Below are positions 1-8,171 of a stretch of DNA of 45,548 nt, in pieces. Made by a program: the position numbers and the translations under genes. A model generated the notes under the pieces. That model was given only the letters and a program-made list of their open reading frames with translations. It searched no databases and was not told the origin of the DNA. The DNA comes from Melioribacter roseus (lineage in GTDB: Bacteria > Bacteroidota > Ignavibacteria > Ignavibacteriales > Melioribacteraceae). Position 1 is the first letter of the stretch, and every line of letters begins with the position of its first letter. The DNA lies in assembly GCA_020723165.1 (NCBI GenBank), contig DYJK01000002.1, positions 31,650 to 77,197 of the forward strand, read 5' to 3'.

Positions 1-1263
1 TAATCCCATTCTTCTATCACCGGGGCGGTGGATAATACCATCAATCCACCCGGTACCGGTAACCGGATTACCTGATAATGTAAATTTAGTTTCAAGACCG
101 GTTGTAGGATCTACGAATGGAACGCCGGTTGTAGAAATCTTACCTTCCAACAAATTATGGAATTGAACTGCACCAATCGGTTCGCCATCTTCAGGATCTG
201 TATAAACCGGGTCACTATTAATAAAGAAAAAGAATGCAGACATAGGAAGGTTTCTATAATCATCTAAATACTGACCATTGAAAACTGCTCTGCTGCCTTC
301 TGAAGGAACGATTGGGCCCTGGAAGAAATCGAATCCTCCGGTGGGAACATATTCACCAAACTGAGCATCAAAATCATCGCCATTATAAATAAAACCTAAA
401 CTCAGGTCAACATCGCAACCGGTATAATCGTCACCGGCATCTCCTAAGTCAGGATCACTCCACATACATACATACATATCTTCAATATCAACACCGCTTT
501 TATTTATTAAAGTATATTTGCGGAATAGTGCATTACCAAGACCGCCGGAAGCATTATAACCCCAAATTGTAGCTTGCATTTCGCAGCCAAGCCCAAGTGT
601 ACCATAGAATGCTTGCTGAGCTGAAGGATCTAAATCGTTGCAAACAAACCAAATTGTTTGATCAGCACCGGGAACACCTGGAACATCAACTGCCGGATTG
701 TATGAACCATTACCATCAACATCTTCGTATGGTGCACCATAAATCGCCGGCCATTCGTTCCAGTCTTTATCATAATATAAATAAACACTATCTGCAGTCC
801 AATTATCACCTTTTGCAATTTCATTACTGAAATCAGCGTCTGGATCTTTATAATCACGTCTTACTCTATAAATTCTTACGTGAGCTAAATTACCGTCTTC
901 ACCAGTTCCATTATCTAAAATTCGTCCGGGAACCTGGCTATGGAAATAAGTAGAACCGCCAATACGGAATTCTCCATTATAGGTTCCACCATAGACAAAA
1001 CCGGATTCATAAAAGACGGTTGTATTTGAACCTTGGGGATACTCAAAACCTGAATCCTGACCGTTAAGATCAGACATACCATCATTTCTAAATATTGTAG
1101 CTACATTATTGATAGTAAACCAGGTTGCTTGAGGATTACCAAGTACTTTATTTAATCTAGATTTTCCCTTGCCACTATTTTCACCTTTAGCTTGAACATC
1201 AGGTTGAAAAGTGATAAGAGAAATCAGAATTAGAAAATAAACTATTCTATTTAAGTATTTCAT
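1..1263 (-). CDS. Secreted hypothetical protein, C-terminus beyond window
   Basis: This reading frame stays open from the start codon to the left edge (about 420 codons), so the C-terminus is missing. The first residues form a signal peptide (MKYLNRIVYFLILISLI), so the protein is exported. ATG at 1263 is preferred over ATG at 1269 because AGGAG lies 8 nt before the former and only 2 nt before the latter. The visible part is rich in Gly, Asp and aromatic residues. It contains an Asp-rich loop (EDVDGNGSYNP, near residue 180) like calcium-binding DxDxDG loops, and a segment reading DMYVCMWSDPDLGD. I know this as a type of large secreted protein in Ignavibacteria that often ends in a type IX sorting domain, but that end is not visible here. 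It lies 30 nt after the TonB receptor, on the same strand, so the two are probably co-transcribed. Function unknown. Confidence 0.8.
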   Translation of the reverse strand, partial: MKYLNRIVYFLILISLITFQPDVQAKGENSGKGKSRLNKVLGNPQATWFTINNVATIFRNDGMSDLNGQDSGFEYPQGSNTTVFYESGFVYGGTYNGEFRIGGSTYFHSQVPGRILDNGTGEDGNLAHVRIYRVRRDYKDPDADFSNEIAKGDNWTADSVYLYYDKDWNEWPAIYGAPYEDVDGNGSYNPAVDVPGVPGADQTIWFVCNDLDPSAQQAFYGTLGLGCEMQATIWGYNASGGLGNALFRKYTLINKSGVDIEDMYVCMWSDPDLGDAGDDYTGCDVDLSLGFIYNGDDFDAQFGEYVPTGGFDFFQGPIVPSEGSRAVFNGQYLDDYRNLPMSAFFFFINSDPVYTDPEDGEPIGAVQFHNLLEGKISTTGVPFVDPTTGLETKFTLSGNPVTGTGWIDGIIHRPGDRRMGL

Positions 1264-1293
1264 TTTCATTTCTCCTATTTATTTCATTGATAA

Positions 1294-4278
1294 TTAATAT
1301 TCTAACCTGATGCCAAGTCTTATCTGGCGTGATGGGCCATATAAGAAGCTTGCATTATCAATGTTCAATCCTCTATAAAGTTGAGCGTATGCATCTCCAA
1401 ACAAATTAATTTTATCAGCAATGTTTTCAGGATCTGTAACATAACCATCGTCATCAGCAGAACCGGTTCCGATGAATACGTTTGTAACATTCTTTTTATC
1501 AAACAAATTGATCACAAAAATGTAAACATTTGCCGATAAACGATCCCAAATCTGGAATGTTTTGTCAAGTCTTAAATCGACCTGGAAGTTTGAAGGCATT
1601 TGTGATGAATTTAAAGGTTCAAGAGCTAACCTAAAACGACCGTCACCGCTGAGTGGCTGGGTATTACCAATTTGCAACGGATTACCTTCACCACGGGTAA
1701 ATGGTCTTCCGCTTTCATATGTGAGTAACACTGAAACTCCGGTGTTACTTAAGAATGAAGGACCGTCATTTTCACCAAAACGGTAATCTAAATTCATACG
1801 AGCTGTAATATCACGATTGAACTCGAGAGGAGAAATATATTTTGGAGTATATGGTTGACCGGGAACAAGAGGAGCGCCAACAATACCACGGTTTGAACCG
1901 GCAAATGAACCGGTACCGCGTGCATCCTGGAATGATATAGAACCGTTCATAGATAAACGTTCAAATCTGCGCATTGTTAAGCTAATTTCAATACCTTTTG
2001 TTGTTGCAAAGTCACCATTTGTTTTAACGTAATAATCGCCGAAAGATGCTTCAGCTTCTTGAAGAACAAATACTACTTGATCTTTAATGTCCCTATAATA
2101 ACCGGTAACGTCAAAAGCCAAGAAATCTGTTAACTGTTGTGAGAAACCTATTTCATATTGTGTTGTTCTTGTTGGTCTCAAACCAGGACCGGTAAAATTA
2201 TTACCAAAGAAACGACCGGTAAGCAACATATATGCATAGGTATTATAACCCCAATATGATTCTGTAAGAGCCGGCTGTTGAACGAACTTTCCATACTGTG
2301 CATGGAAAACTGTTTTATCAGTAACCGGGAACGAAAAACCGATTCTCGGGCTTACAGAACTGAATGTTGGGGCGTCAACCCATCCGCTTTCAATCAAAGT
2401 TTTATTATTACGATTGATTGATAATGATGGCTGGGTAGGATCGAGCAGTTGTTTATTGTCAATATCGAAGTAATCATATCTTAAACCAACATTAAGAATA
2501 AGATCTTCATACTCAATTTTATCTTGAATGTAAGCAGATGCAAATACCGGTTTATGAGGTGCATAGAAACCTTCTTCATCGGTTTCATTACCATATACAT
2601 CATAACCAAAAGCATTGACACCACCAGTAATTAAAATATCTTTTTTGATTTCATCAACTGTCTTTCCAGCATTTAACGGATCTCCCAATTGAACATTTAA
2701 GAGATCAGCTAAAGTAGCCGATGGTACAAATGGTAAACTCCATGATCTTAATGTATAAGTCTGGTATTCACCACCTATCTTAAATGAATGTGTCTTACCA
2801 AGTAAGAAAGATAGAGTACCGTTAAAACTCCAACTGTTGTTTTCAGATTTAGCATAATTGACCGGAACGTTACCATTAACATTAAAATCCCAGTCAAATA
2901 TTGTATATGGTTGTGGAGTTTTGTAACGTCCGTAGTTCTTGCCTCTTGCATCAGCATCTGTACGAGTCCAAATCCAGCCGGCTTCAGCATTTGCAACGCT
3001 ATCACCGTAGATCCACGGATCTTTTGGTAAATATCTGTCAAATGTTTCACCTTGTTGGAAATAGTAACCGGCACTTAATTCATAAAACATATTCTGACTT
3101 AATACGTGTGTTAACTTCAAGCTGAATGTACCGTTTGATGATTCATTAATACCAACACGGTTATTTAATAAGTTAAGAATACCGAATGCACCTTGATCAC
3201 TATTTGAACTTGTATAGTTACCGGTTAGTCTTACAAGTATGGGTTTAAAATCCATATTTAGAGTGCCGGTATAAGTAAAGTTTTGTGATTGGTTTTTAGG
3301 ACGTGCGCCAGCCGGATAAACAATATTAACAGTGTCACCGGTTAATGGATCGCCTAAAATTCCCATATTTAATCCCGGGTAATTTGTAGGGTCATTATCA
3401 CGGTTATAAACATAGTTTATATTAGCAAAGAATTTAAAGCGTTGGTCAAAAATTGGTCCGCTTAAAACACCGCTCAATTCATTGTATCCCCACCAATAAG
3501 CGCCAAGTCGTTTTTCACCATCATATGCATCATCTCTTCCCTTGAAAGTAACGTTATCAGTAATGTATTCAAAGCTGGCTTTAATATCAGAACCACCGCT
3601 CTTTAATGACTGCCTAACAATACCGGCATTAGCATTACCAAATTCAGCAGTGTAACCGCCGGTTTGAACTTGAATTTCTTCTAGAGCATCTTGAGAAATT
3701 GTAACACCCCTGGCACCGCTTATCGGGTTCTTAATAGAAACACCTTCTAAGTAGTAACCGGTTTCATCACTTCTACCACCGCGGATATGGAAATTTCCGT
3801 TTGCAGAAATTACACCGGCAGTAAGAGTAATAATATTATTTACACCTCTAACCGGAAGAGCTTCGATATCTTCCGAGGTAGTAATTCTAACAGCATTTGT
3901 ATTGTCTTTTTGCACAAGAGGTTTTTGTGCAACTATTTCTACAGTACCTACTTGAATATCTTCGCTTGGTAGTTCGAAGTCAATGTAGGTTGTAAGGTCT
4001 GCGTTAATTCTTACATTAGAAATTGTAATAGTTTGGTAGCCGAGATAAGAAGCGCGAACTTGATAAACACCGGCATCCAGATTTTGTAAGAGAAATTCAC
4101 CGCTTGCATCTGTTGCTGCACCAGTAGATGTGCCCATAACAATTACGTTAGCACCTATCAATGCTTCGCCAGTTTGCAAGTCAACTACTTTTCCCTTAAT
4201 CCGTCCCTTTGTACCAGCGGTTAATAGTACCGGGCAAAGAGCTAGAAATAGCAAAAAGTAAAAAATCCTTCGATGCAT
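1294..4278 (-). CDS. TonB-dependent receptor, SusC/CarboxypepD_reg type
   Basis: An outer-membrane receptor of 994 residues that would import a substrate using TonB energy. A signal peptide (about 1-22) is followed by a carboxypeptidase-regulatory-like domain (about 25-110, GKVVDLQTGEALIGANV). Next come a plug domain (about 115-235, with FHIRGGRSDETGYYLEGV and EFGNANAGIV) and a beta-barrel rich in aromatic residues that ends in Tyr (IRLGIRLEY), as expected for outer-membrane barrels. AAGGAG sits 6 nt before the ATG. A 21-codon leader ORF ends inside this ribosome binding site, and two promoter-like sites lie further upstream. The gene downstream encodes a secreted protein. No SusD homologue is visible, so the substrate cannot be named; it could be a peptide, glycan or siderophore. 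The family assignment is secure. Confidence 0.95.
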   Translation of the reverse strand: MHRRIFYFLLFLALCPVLLTAGTKGRIKGKVVDLQTGEALIGANVIVMGTSTGAATDASGEFLLQNLDAGVYQVRASYLGYQTITISNVRINADLTTYIDFELPSEDIQVGTVEIVAQKPLVQKDNTNAVRITTSEDIEALPVRGVNNIITLTAGVISANGNFHIRGGRSDETGYYLEGVSIKNPISGARGVTISQDALEEIQVQTGGYTAEFGNANAGIVRQSLKSGGSDIKASFEYITDNVTFKGRDDAYDGEKRLGAYWWGYNELSGVLSGPIFDQRFKFFANINYVYNRDNDPTNYPGLNMGILGDPLTGDTVNIVYPAGARPKNQSQNFTYTGTLNMDFKPILVRLTGNYTSSNSDQGAFGILNLLNNRVGINESSNGTFSLKLTHVLSQNMFYELSAGYYFQQGETFDRYLPKDPWIYGDSVANAEAGWIWTRTDADARGKNYGRYKTPQPYTIFDWDFNVNGNVPVNYAKSENNSWSFNGTLSFLLGKTHSFKIGGEYQTYTLRSWSLPFVPSATLADLLNVQLGDPLNAGKTVDEIKKDILITGGVNAFGYDVYGNETDEEGFYAPHKPVFASAYIQDKIEYEDLILNVGLRYDYFDIDNKQLLDPTQPSLSINRNNKTLIESGWVDAPTFSSVSPRIGFSFPVTDKTVFHAQYGKFVQQPALTESYWGYNTYAYMLLTGRFFGNNFTGPGLRPTRTTQYEIGFSQQLTDFLAFDVTGYYRDIKDQVVFVLQEAEASFGDYYVKTNGDFATTKGIEISLTMRRFERLSMNGSISFQDARGTGSFAGSNRGIVGAPLVPGQPYTPKYISPLEFNRDITARMNLDYRFGENDGPSFLSNTGVSVLLTYESGRPFTRGEGNPLQIGNTQPLSGDGRFRLALEPLNSSQMPSNFQVDLRLDKTFQIWDRLSANVYIFVINLFDKKNVTNVFIGTGSADDDGYVTDPENIADKINLFGDAYAQLYRGLNIDNASFLYGPSRQIRLGIRLEY

Positions 4279-4288
4279 ACTTTACTCC

Positions 4289-4354
4289 TTAATTTGTTGA
4301 TTTAATTAAGAAAGGGTTTTTTTTGAAGTGAAAACTTGTAAAATCAAATGTCAA
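4289..4354 (-). CDS. Putative 21-residue leader peptide upstream of TonB receptor
   Basis: A short ORF starts with TTG at 4354, five nt after a perfect Shine-Dalgarno AAGGAGGT (4360-4367), one of the strongest ribosome binding sites noticed in this window. It encodes 21 residues, five of them Phe, beginning MTFDFTSFHFKKN. Its TAA stop (4289-4291) lies inside the AAGGAG of the receptor gene, so ribosomes finishing it would sit on the next start site. This geometry suits translational coupling or a leader-peptide switch. It could also be a chance ORF or a degraded gene start; the strong Shine-Dalgarno is the main argument that it is translated. No function is known. Confidence 0.45.
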   Translation of the reverse strand: MTFDFTSFHFKKNPFLIKSTN

Positions 4355-4527
4355 TAAGTACCTCCTTCTTTAAAGAGTGTTATTGATGTTAAGTTTTAGT
4401 TAATTATAAAAACTTTAATATGGTTCTCAATTTTTGCCCTCATTAAAATGGAACCATCAATTTGATTTTTGAGTCTAAAATGCTGCAAATAATAAAAAGT
4501 TTATTTTTTTGTCTTAGAAGCGTGTTC

Positions 4528-4556
4528 AAAATAACTCAATGACCTTTCTAAGTCAA
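4528..4556 (-). promoter_or_regulatory. Proximal promoter candidate for the TonB receptor
   Basis: On the minus strand TTGACT (4551-4556) is followed after exactly 17 nt by TATTTT (4528-4533), a sigma70-like arrangement. It would give a leader of about 240 nt before the receptor gene. The distal site at 4610-4638 has the same architecture. Confidence 0.45.
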
Positions 4557-4609
4557 GTATTTATTAATTTTTTTGAGAAATTCAAAAAGTATCTCTCATT
4601 TTTGGTTTG

Positions 4610-4638
4610 AAAATAATATATCACTCTTCTTTTGTCAA
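4610..4638 (-). promoter_or_regulatory. Distal promoter candidate for the TonB receptor
   Basis: On the minus strand TTGACA (4633-4638), 17 nt, then TATTTT (4610-4615). The extended form CTTGAC-N17-TTATTTT is shared exactly with the site 82 bp downstream at 4528-4556, which argues against chance for both. Confidence 0.45.
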
Positions 4639-4703
4639 GGTGTTAAATAAGTAGCATAAAAATTCGTCCCCGCCAAAATTGAACGAAAATTGCACTTTCA
4701 ACT

Positions 4704-5708
4704 TCATCTGTTTCCTTCATCTTTACGAGAACATATTTTTATATTAACACCACTCTCATTATAGATAGCTATTCCCCCAAAGTATGTACAAAACCATTTA
4801 TTGTTTTTATCATCAGCATATACATAAAAAACGTGATTGTCCGGCAAACCGGAATTTGTTTCTAAAAAATGATTCCATGAATTATTGTGCAAACTTAATA
4901 CACCGCTACTAAATGAAGTCAACCATATTTTATTATTTGTATCCGAAGCAGCCGATCGGAATCCTATAAAAGGAATATCAGAATTATTTTTATTATAAGA
5001 TCTATATTTGTTTTCATCATAAATACCTAAGCTGCCGTATTTGTACGCGAACAAAATTCTTCCTTGTTTATCTGATGTGATTTGATAAATTCCATAGTCA
5101 TCACACTTACCAAAAATTTCATCTTGAATGAGCCATTCTCCATTTTTTATTAAAAGTGTTTCTTCTGTTGTACCGATCCAAACGTTATCGCTGCTATCAA
5201 TAAATACAGAAGTTATTTTATTAACCGGTAGTTTAGAGTTCGACGAGTTAAAAATTTGGAATGACTTTCCATCAAATTTAACTAACCCTTCATAACTTGT
5301 TCCTATCCAAATATTATTTTTTGAATCTACTGCTAAAGAATAAATACCATCATCTGGGATAACAGAATTTTTCGAATTGTACAAAACCCATTCTTCACCT
5401 TTTATATGAACTAAACCTCCGCCATACGTTCCAATCCATAAATCACCATTATTATCAACGGCAAGAGCTTTAATATTATTATGTGGTAATTTTGAATTGG
5501 AGCTATCATACAAAGTCCAATCATTTCCATTAAAAAAAACGAGACCGGCATCATAAGTGCCGATCCAATAATTTTTATCTCTATCTTGTATTACACACTG
5601 AATGGAATTTGTAGGTAAACCTGGATTACTTTTATTATAAATAATCCATTGGTTTGACTGGGAATATAGATTAATGATTTGTAAAAAAAATATTATTAAT
5701 AATCTCAT
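4704..5708 (-). CDS. Secreted seven-bladed Reg_prop beta-propeller protein
   Basis: The mature part consists almost wholly of two-component-regulator propeller repeats. Seven blade signatures can be counted: NYWIGTYDAGL, DLWIGTYGGGL, NIWIGTSYEGL, NVWIGTTEETL, a divergent RILFAYKYGSL, KIWLTSFSSGV and NKWFCTYFGGI. Seven make a complete propeller. The N-terminus is a hydrophobic signal peptide (MRLLIIFFLQIINLYSQ), so the protein is periplasmic or secreted. ATG at 5708 is chosen because it starts directly at the signal peptide. A TTG at 5723 would add five residues and overlap the trxA stop; neither start has a clear ribosome binding site. Unlike most Reg_prop proteins it has no kinase or DNA-binding output domain, so it cannot signal alone. 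It follows trxA with a 7-nt gap. Its ligand is unknown. Confidence 0.85.
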   Translation of the reverse strand: MRLLIIFFLQIINLYSQSNQWIIYNKSNPGLPTNSIQCVIQDRDKNYWIGTYDAGLVFFNGNDWTLYDSSNSKLPHNNIKALAVDNNGDLWIGTYGGGLVHIKGEEWVLYNSKNSVIPDDGIYSLAVDSKNNIWIGTSYEGLVKFDGKSFQIFNSSNSKLPVNKITSVFIDSSDNVWIGTTEETLLIKNGEWLIQDEIFGKCDDYGIYQITSDKQGRILFAYKYGSLGIYDENKYRSYNKNNSDIPFIGFRSAASDTNNKIWLTSFSSGVLSLHNNSWNHFLETNSGLPDNHVFYVYADDKNNKWFCTYFGGIAIYNESGVNIKICSRKDEGNR

Positions 5709-5715
5709 CAAAAGA

Positions 5716-6036
5716 TTATACAAGTTTACCCAACTTTTCTACAAAAACTGTTTTTGGCACAGCCCCAATGATTGTATCTTTAAGTTCCCCACTCTTAAAA
5801 AATAATACTGTTGGAATACTTCTAACTCCAAATTTGATTGCTGTCTGCTGATTATCATCAACATCTAGCTTGCCAACTTTAACTTTGCCTTCATATTCTG
5901 CCGATAGCTCTTCAATAATTGGCGCTATCATCCGGCACGGACCACACCAGGCAGCCCAAAAATCTACAATTACAGGCACATCGGATTTTAACGCTTCTGT
6001 ATCAAAATTTCCATCTGTAAAAGTGAAAGGTTTCAT
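5716..6036 (-). CDS. trxA: Thioredoxin
   Basis: A 106-residue cytoplasmic thiol-disulfide oxidoreductase of classic thioredoxin length. It carries the WCGPCR redox motif at residues 30-35 after the conserved VIVDFWAAW strand, and the cis-proline motif SIPT near residue 74. There is no signal peptide, so it is the cytoplasmic type and not a TlpA-like periplasmic form. AAGGAG lies 11 nt before the ATG. The gene is fourth from last... in order, it follows the SDR and acyl-CoA dehydrogenase genes and precedes the propeller gene, all close together on one strand, so it is probably read from the promoter near 8100. No special link to the neighbouring genes is evident. Confidence 0.95.
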   Translation of the reverse strand: MKPFTFTDGNFDTEALKSDVPVIVDFWAAWCGPCRMIAPIIEELSAEYEGKVKVGKLDVDDNQQTAIKFGVRSIPTVLFFKSGELKDTIIGAVPKTVFVEKLGKLV

Positions 6037-6074
6037 ATTTATAAATACTCCTTGATTAATTTAATACACCGTAA

Positions 6075-7217
6075 TTATACTATACCATTTTTCTTTAAAA
6101 CTTCCCTCGCAATAATTCCTTTTTGAATTTCGTTTGTTCCTTCAAAAATTCTATTGATACGGGAATCTCTGTAAAATCTTTCAATCGGTAGTTCGCGCGA
6201 GTAGCCCATGCCGCCATGAATTTGAACTGCATAATCAACAATTTTATCCAACGATTCCGAGCAGAATAATTTAACGATAGCAGATTGTCTTGAAATATCT
6301 TTTTTCAAGTCGTAATCTACTGCTGTACGGTATACTATCGACTCCATTGCGTAAACTAAAGTAGCCATTTCAGCAAGCATAAATTGTATCGCTTGAAAAT
6401 GTGAAATTGTCTGATCGAATTGTTTTCTTTGCTTAGCATATCGGGAAGACATTTCCAATACTTCTTTTGCCGAACCGGTACATGCAGCGCCGAGTCCCAA
6501 TCTACCGGCATCAAGAGTTTTCATTGCAAGAATAAATCCTCTGCCGTCGGTACCAATTAAATTTTCTTTTGGTATTCTAACATTATCAAATGTAATAGGA
6601 TTTGTTGTACTTCCTTTAATTCCCATTTTCTTCTCCGGTGGGCCGGCATGAAAACCCTGGGTACTTGTTTCAACTATAAATGCACTTACACCTTTAGATG
6701 TACGTGCAAACACGCTAACTATATTTGCAATACCTCCATTTGTAATCCATAACTTTTCACCATTAAGGACCCACTCATTACCATCTAATTCTGCACGTGT
6801 TTTAACATTAAAAGAATCGGAACCGGCTTGTGCTTCAGTTAAACAAAAAGCGCCTATCTTCTCTCCCTTGGCAAGCGGAACAAGATATTTTTGTTTCTGT
6901 TCTTCGGTTCCGCCAATGTAAATTACATTAGCACCAATTGATTGATGTGCACCGATAAATGTTGCAGTTGACATACAGCCGCGTGCAATCTCTTCTTGCA
7001 TCAAACAATAGCCAATCTCACCGAATCCCCCTCCACCATATTCTTCGGGAAAGGAGACTCCGAGAAATCCGAGTTCGCCAAGTTTTTTAATCAGGTCATC
7101 AGGAATTTTTTCTTCAGCATCAATTTTAGAAGCGATTGGTTTAATTTCATTATTAACAAAATCGCGTGCCATTTCACGAAGCATTTTTTGCTCTTCGGTA
7201 AAAGTGAATTCAGTCAT
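6075..7217 (-). CDS. Acyl-CoA dehydrogenase
   Basis: An FAD-dependent enzyme that introduces a trans-2,3 double bond in acyl-CoA during beta-oxidation or branched-chain amino acid breakdown, passing electrons to ETF. The length (380 residues) is typical. The N-terminal helical domain begins FTEEQKMLREMARDFV. The middle domain carries the FAD/substrate signature (AFCLTEAQAGSDSFNVKT and WITNGGIANI). The C-terminal domain has QRKQFDQTISHFQAIQ and the segment YRDSRINRIFEGTNEIQ, whose Glu in FEGT is the catalytic base position of the short/medium-chain type. Substrate chain length cannot be fixed from sequence; the closest general class is short-chain/butyryl-CoA dehydrogenase. It lies 15 nt after the SDR gene and 38 nt before trxA. 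Confidence 0.95.
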   Translation of the reverse strand: MTEFTFTEEQKMLREMARDFVNNEIKPIASKIDAEEKIPDDLIKKLGELGFLGVSFPEEYGGGGFGEIGYCLMQEEIARGCMSTATFIGAHQSIGANVIYIGGTEEQKQKYLVPLAKGEKIGAFCLTEAQAGSDSFNVKTRAELDGNEWVLNGEKLWITNGGIANIVSVFARTSKGVSAFIVETSTQGFHAGPPEKKMGIKGSTTNPITFDNVRIPKENLIGTDGRGFILAMKTLDAGRLGLGAACTGSAKEVLEMSSRYAKQRKQFDQTISHFQAIQFMLAEMATLVYAMESIVYRTAVDYDLKKDISRQSAIVKLFCSESLDKIVDYAVQIHGGMGYSRELPIERFYRDSRINRIFEGTNEIQKGIIAREVLKKNGIV

Positions 7218-7232
7218 AGATTGTTTCCAGGT

Positions 7233-8057
7233 TTATTTAATAATGCTACTTGTATTTTCACCAATATAATTTACAATATACTCTCCGCCATCTACACCAA
7301 TTACATTACCTGAAATCCAACTTGCTCTTTCATCACATAAAAGAACAATGGCCTTTGCAACATCTTCAGGGGTTGTTAATCTGTTATGAGGATTTTTCAT
7401 CTTAGCCGAGCTCATCATTTTATCAAACATAGGAATTTTATTCCCAGCCGGTGTATCTGTTACTCCGGCCATAATAGAGTTACATGCAATATTCATCGGG
7501 CCAAGTTCTACTGAAAGCTGACGTATGTGTGCTTCGAGTGCGGCTTTTGCTGCCGAGACTGCACCATAATTAGGAATAACTGTGTGTGAACCGGCACTTG
7601 TTAAAGCGAAAATTCTTCCTCCTTGTGCAAAAAGATTTCTGTGTACTAAACCTTGAGTCCAGTAAACTAAAGAATGAGCCATTACATCAAGCGTCATGTT
7701 CATTTGTGCCGGTGAAATACAATCATTCGTATTTTTCGATATGTATGGTTTTAATGTTCCGAATGCAAGCGAATGGATTAATACATGTACATGCGGATGT
7801 TCTTTTACTGCAAATCTTTCTTTTATTTCATCAAGTGTATCATTTATTTTTATTTGATCGGCGGCATTGATATTAAAGAAGACCGCTTTCTGCCCGGTCC
7901 GTTCTATCTTTTTAATAACTTGTTGAACAGCGGGCATTGTTGCCTGGCGATCGAGATGAATACCAAAAATATTATAACCGGATTTTGAAAGTTCAATAGC
8001 GGAAGCGCCTCCAAATCCGCTTGAAGCACCTAATATAAGTGCCCATTTATGTTCCAT
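7233..8057 (-). CDS. SDR-family enoyl-ACP reductase-like protein (FabI/FabL type)
   Basis: A 274-residue short-chain dehydrogenase. The N-terminal nucleotide-binding motif is GASSGFGGASA. The active site has Tyr and Lys separated by six residues (NYGAVSAAKAALE), as in FabI and FabL enoyl-ACP reductases, instead of the usual YxxxK. The rest (RQLSVELGPMNIACNSIMAG, then GNVIGVDGGEYI near the C-terminus) matches divergent SDRs of that kind. The likely reaction is NAD(P)H-dependent reduction of an enoyl thioester; 2,4-dienoyl-CoA reductase activity is an alternative. It is the first gene of the operon with acyl-CoA dehydrogenase, trxA and the propeller gene, 29 nt from a good promoter match. The operon partner fits fatty-acid metabolism, but biosynthesis and breakdown cannot be told apart. 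Confidence 0.8.
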   Translation of the reverse strand: MEHKWALILGASSGFGGASAIELSKSGYNIFGIHLDRQATMPAVQQVIKKIERTGQKAVFFNINAADQIKINDTLDEIKERFAVKEHPHVHVLIHSLAFGTLKPYISKNTNDCISPAQMNMTLDVMAHSLVYWTQGLVHRNLFAQGGRIFALTSAGSHTVIPNYGAVSAAKAALEAHIRQLSVELGPMNIACNSIMAGVTDTPAGNKIPMFDKMMSSAKMKNPHNRLTTPEDVAKAIVLLCDERASWISGNVIGVDGGEYIVNYIGENTSSIIK

Positions 8058-8085
8058 TTACTACCCTCTTCTTTTAATAGTGGCA

Positions 8086-8116
8086 CAAACTTAAGAAATC
8101 AAATATAGAAATCAAA
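8086..8116 (-). promoter_or_regulatory. Bacteroidota-type promoter for the SDR-acyl-CoA dehydrogenase-trxA operon
   Basis: On the minus strand TTTG (8113-8116) is followed after exactly 19 nt by TAAGTTTG (8086-8093). This matches the known Bacteroidota housekeeping promoter pattern TTTG-N19-TAnnTTTG. The TAAGTTTG box ends 28 nt before the ATG at 8057, giving a short leader. Confidence 0.6.
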
Positions 8117-8171
8117 CGATATCGATTTTTGAATTTTATTTGAGTTGAATTTTCGGAAAAAACTAATGGTG

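Larger units (their letters stand above)
4279..4703. other. 425-bp intergenic leader region
   Basis: Apart from the two promoter candidates and the leader ORF listed separately, this AT-rich spacer holds an inverted repeat ATGGTTC/GAACCAT with a 24-nt loop, centred near 4440. It would be transcribed in the receptor leader. I recognise no riboswitch class, tRNA or clear rho-independent terminator for the gene ending at 4704. Confidence 0.5.

Noticed and set aside
597-857. Short ORFs on both strands within the secreted-protein gene
   Set aside because: They lie inside a continuous minus-strand frame that spans 1-1263 with a signal peptide and ribosome binding site, and show low-complexity composition typical of shadow frames.
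2775-3125. ORFs of 99 and 74 codons inside the TonB receptor gene
   Set aside because: The receptor frame has clear domain signatures throughout; these frames have no recognisable motif or ribosome binding site.
4421-4458. Inverted repeat ATGGTTC/GAACCAT considered as a riboswitch element
   Set aside because: It does not match the conserved core of any riboswitch class that I can recognise.
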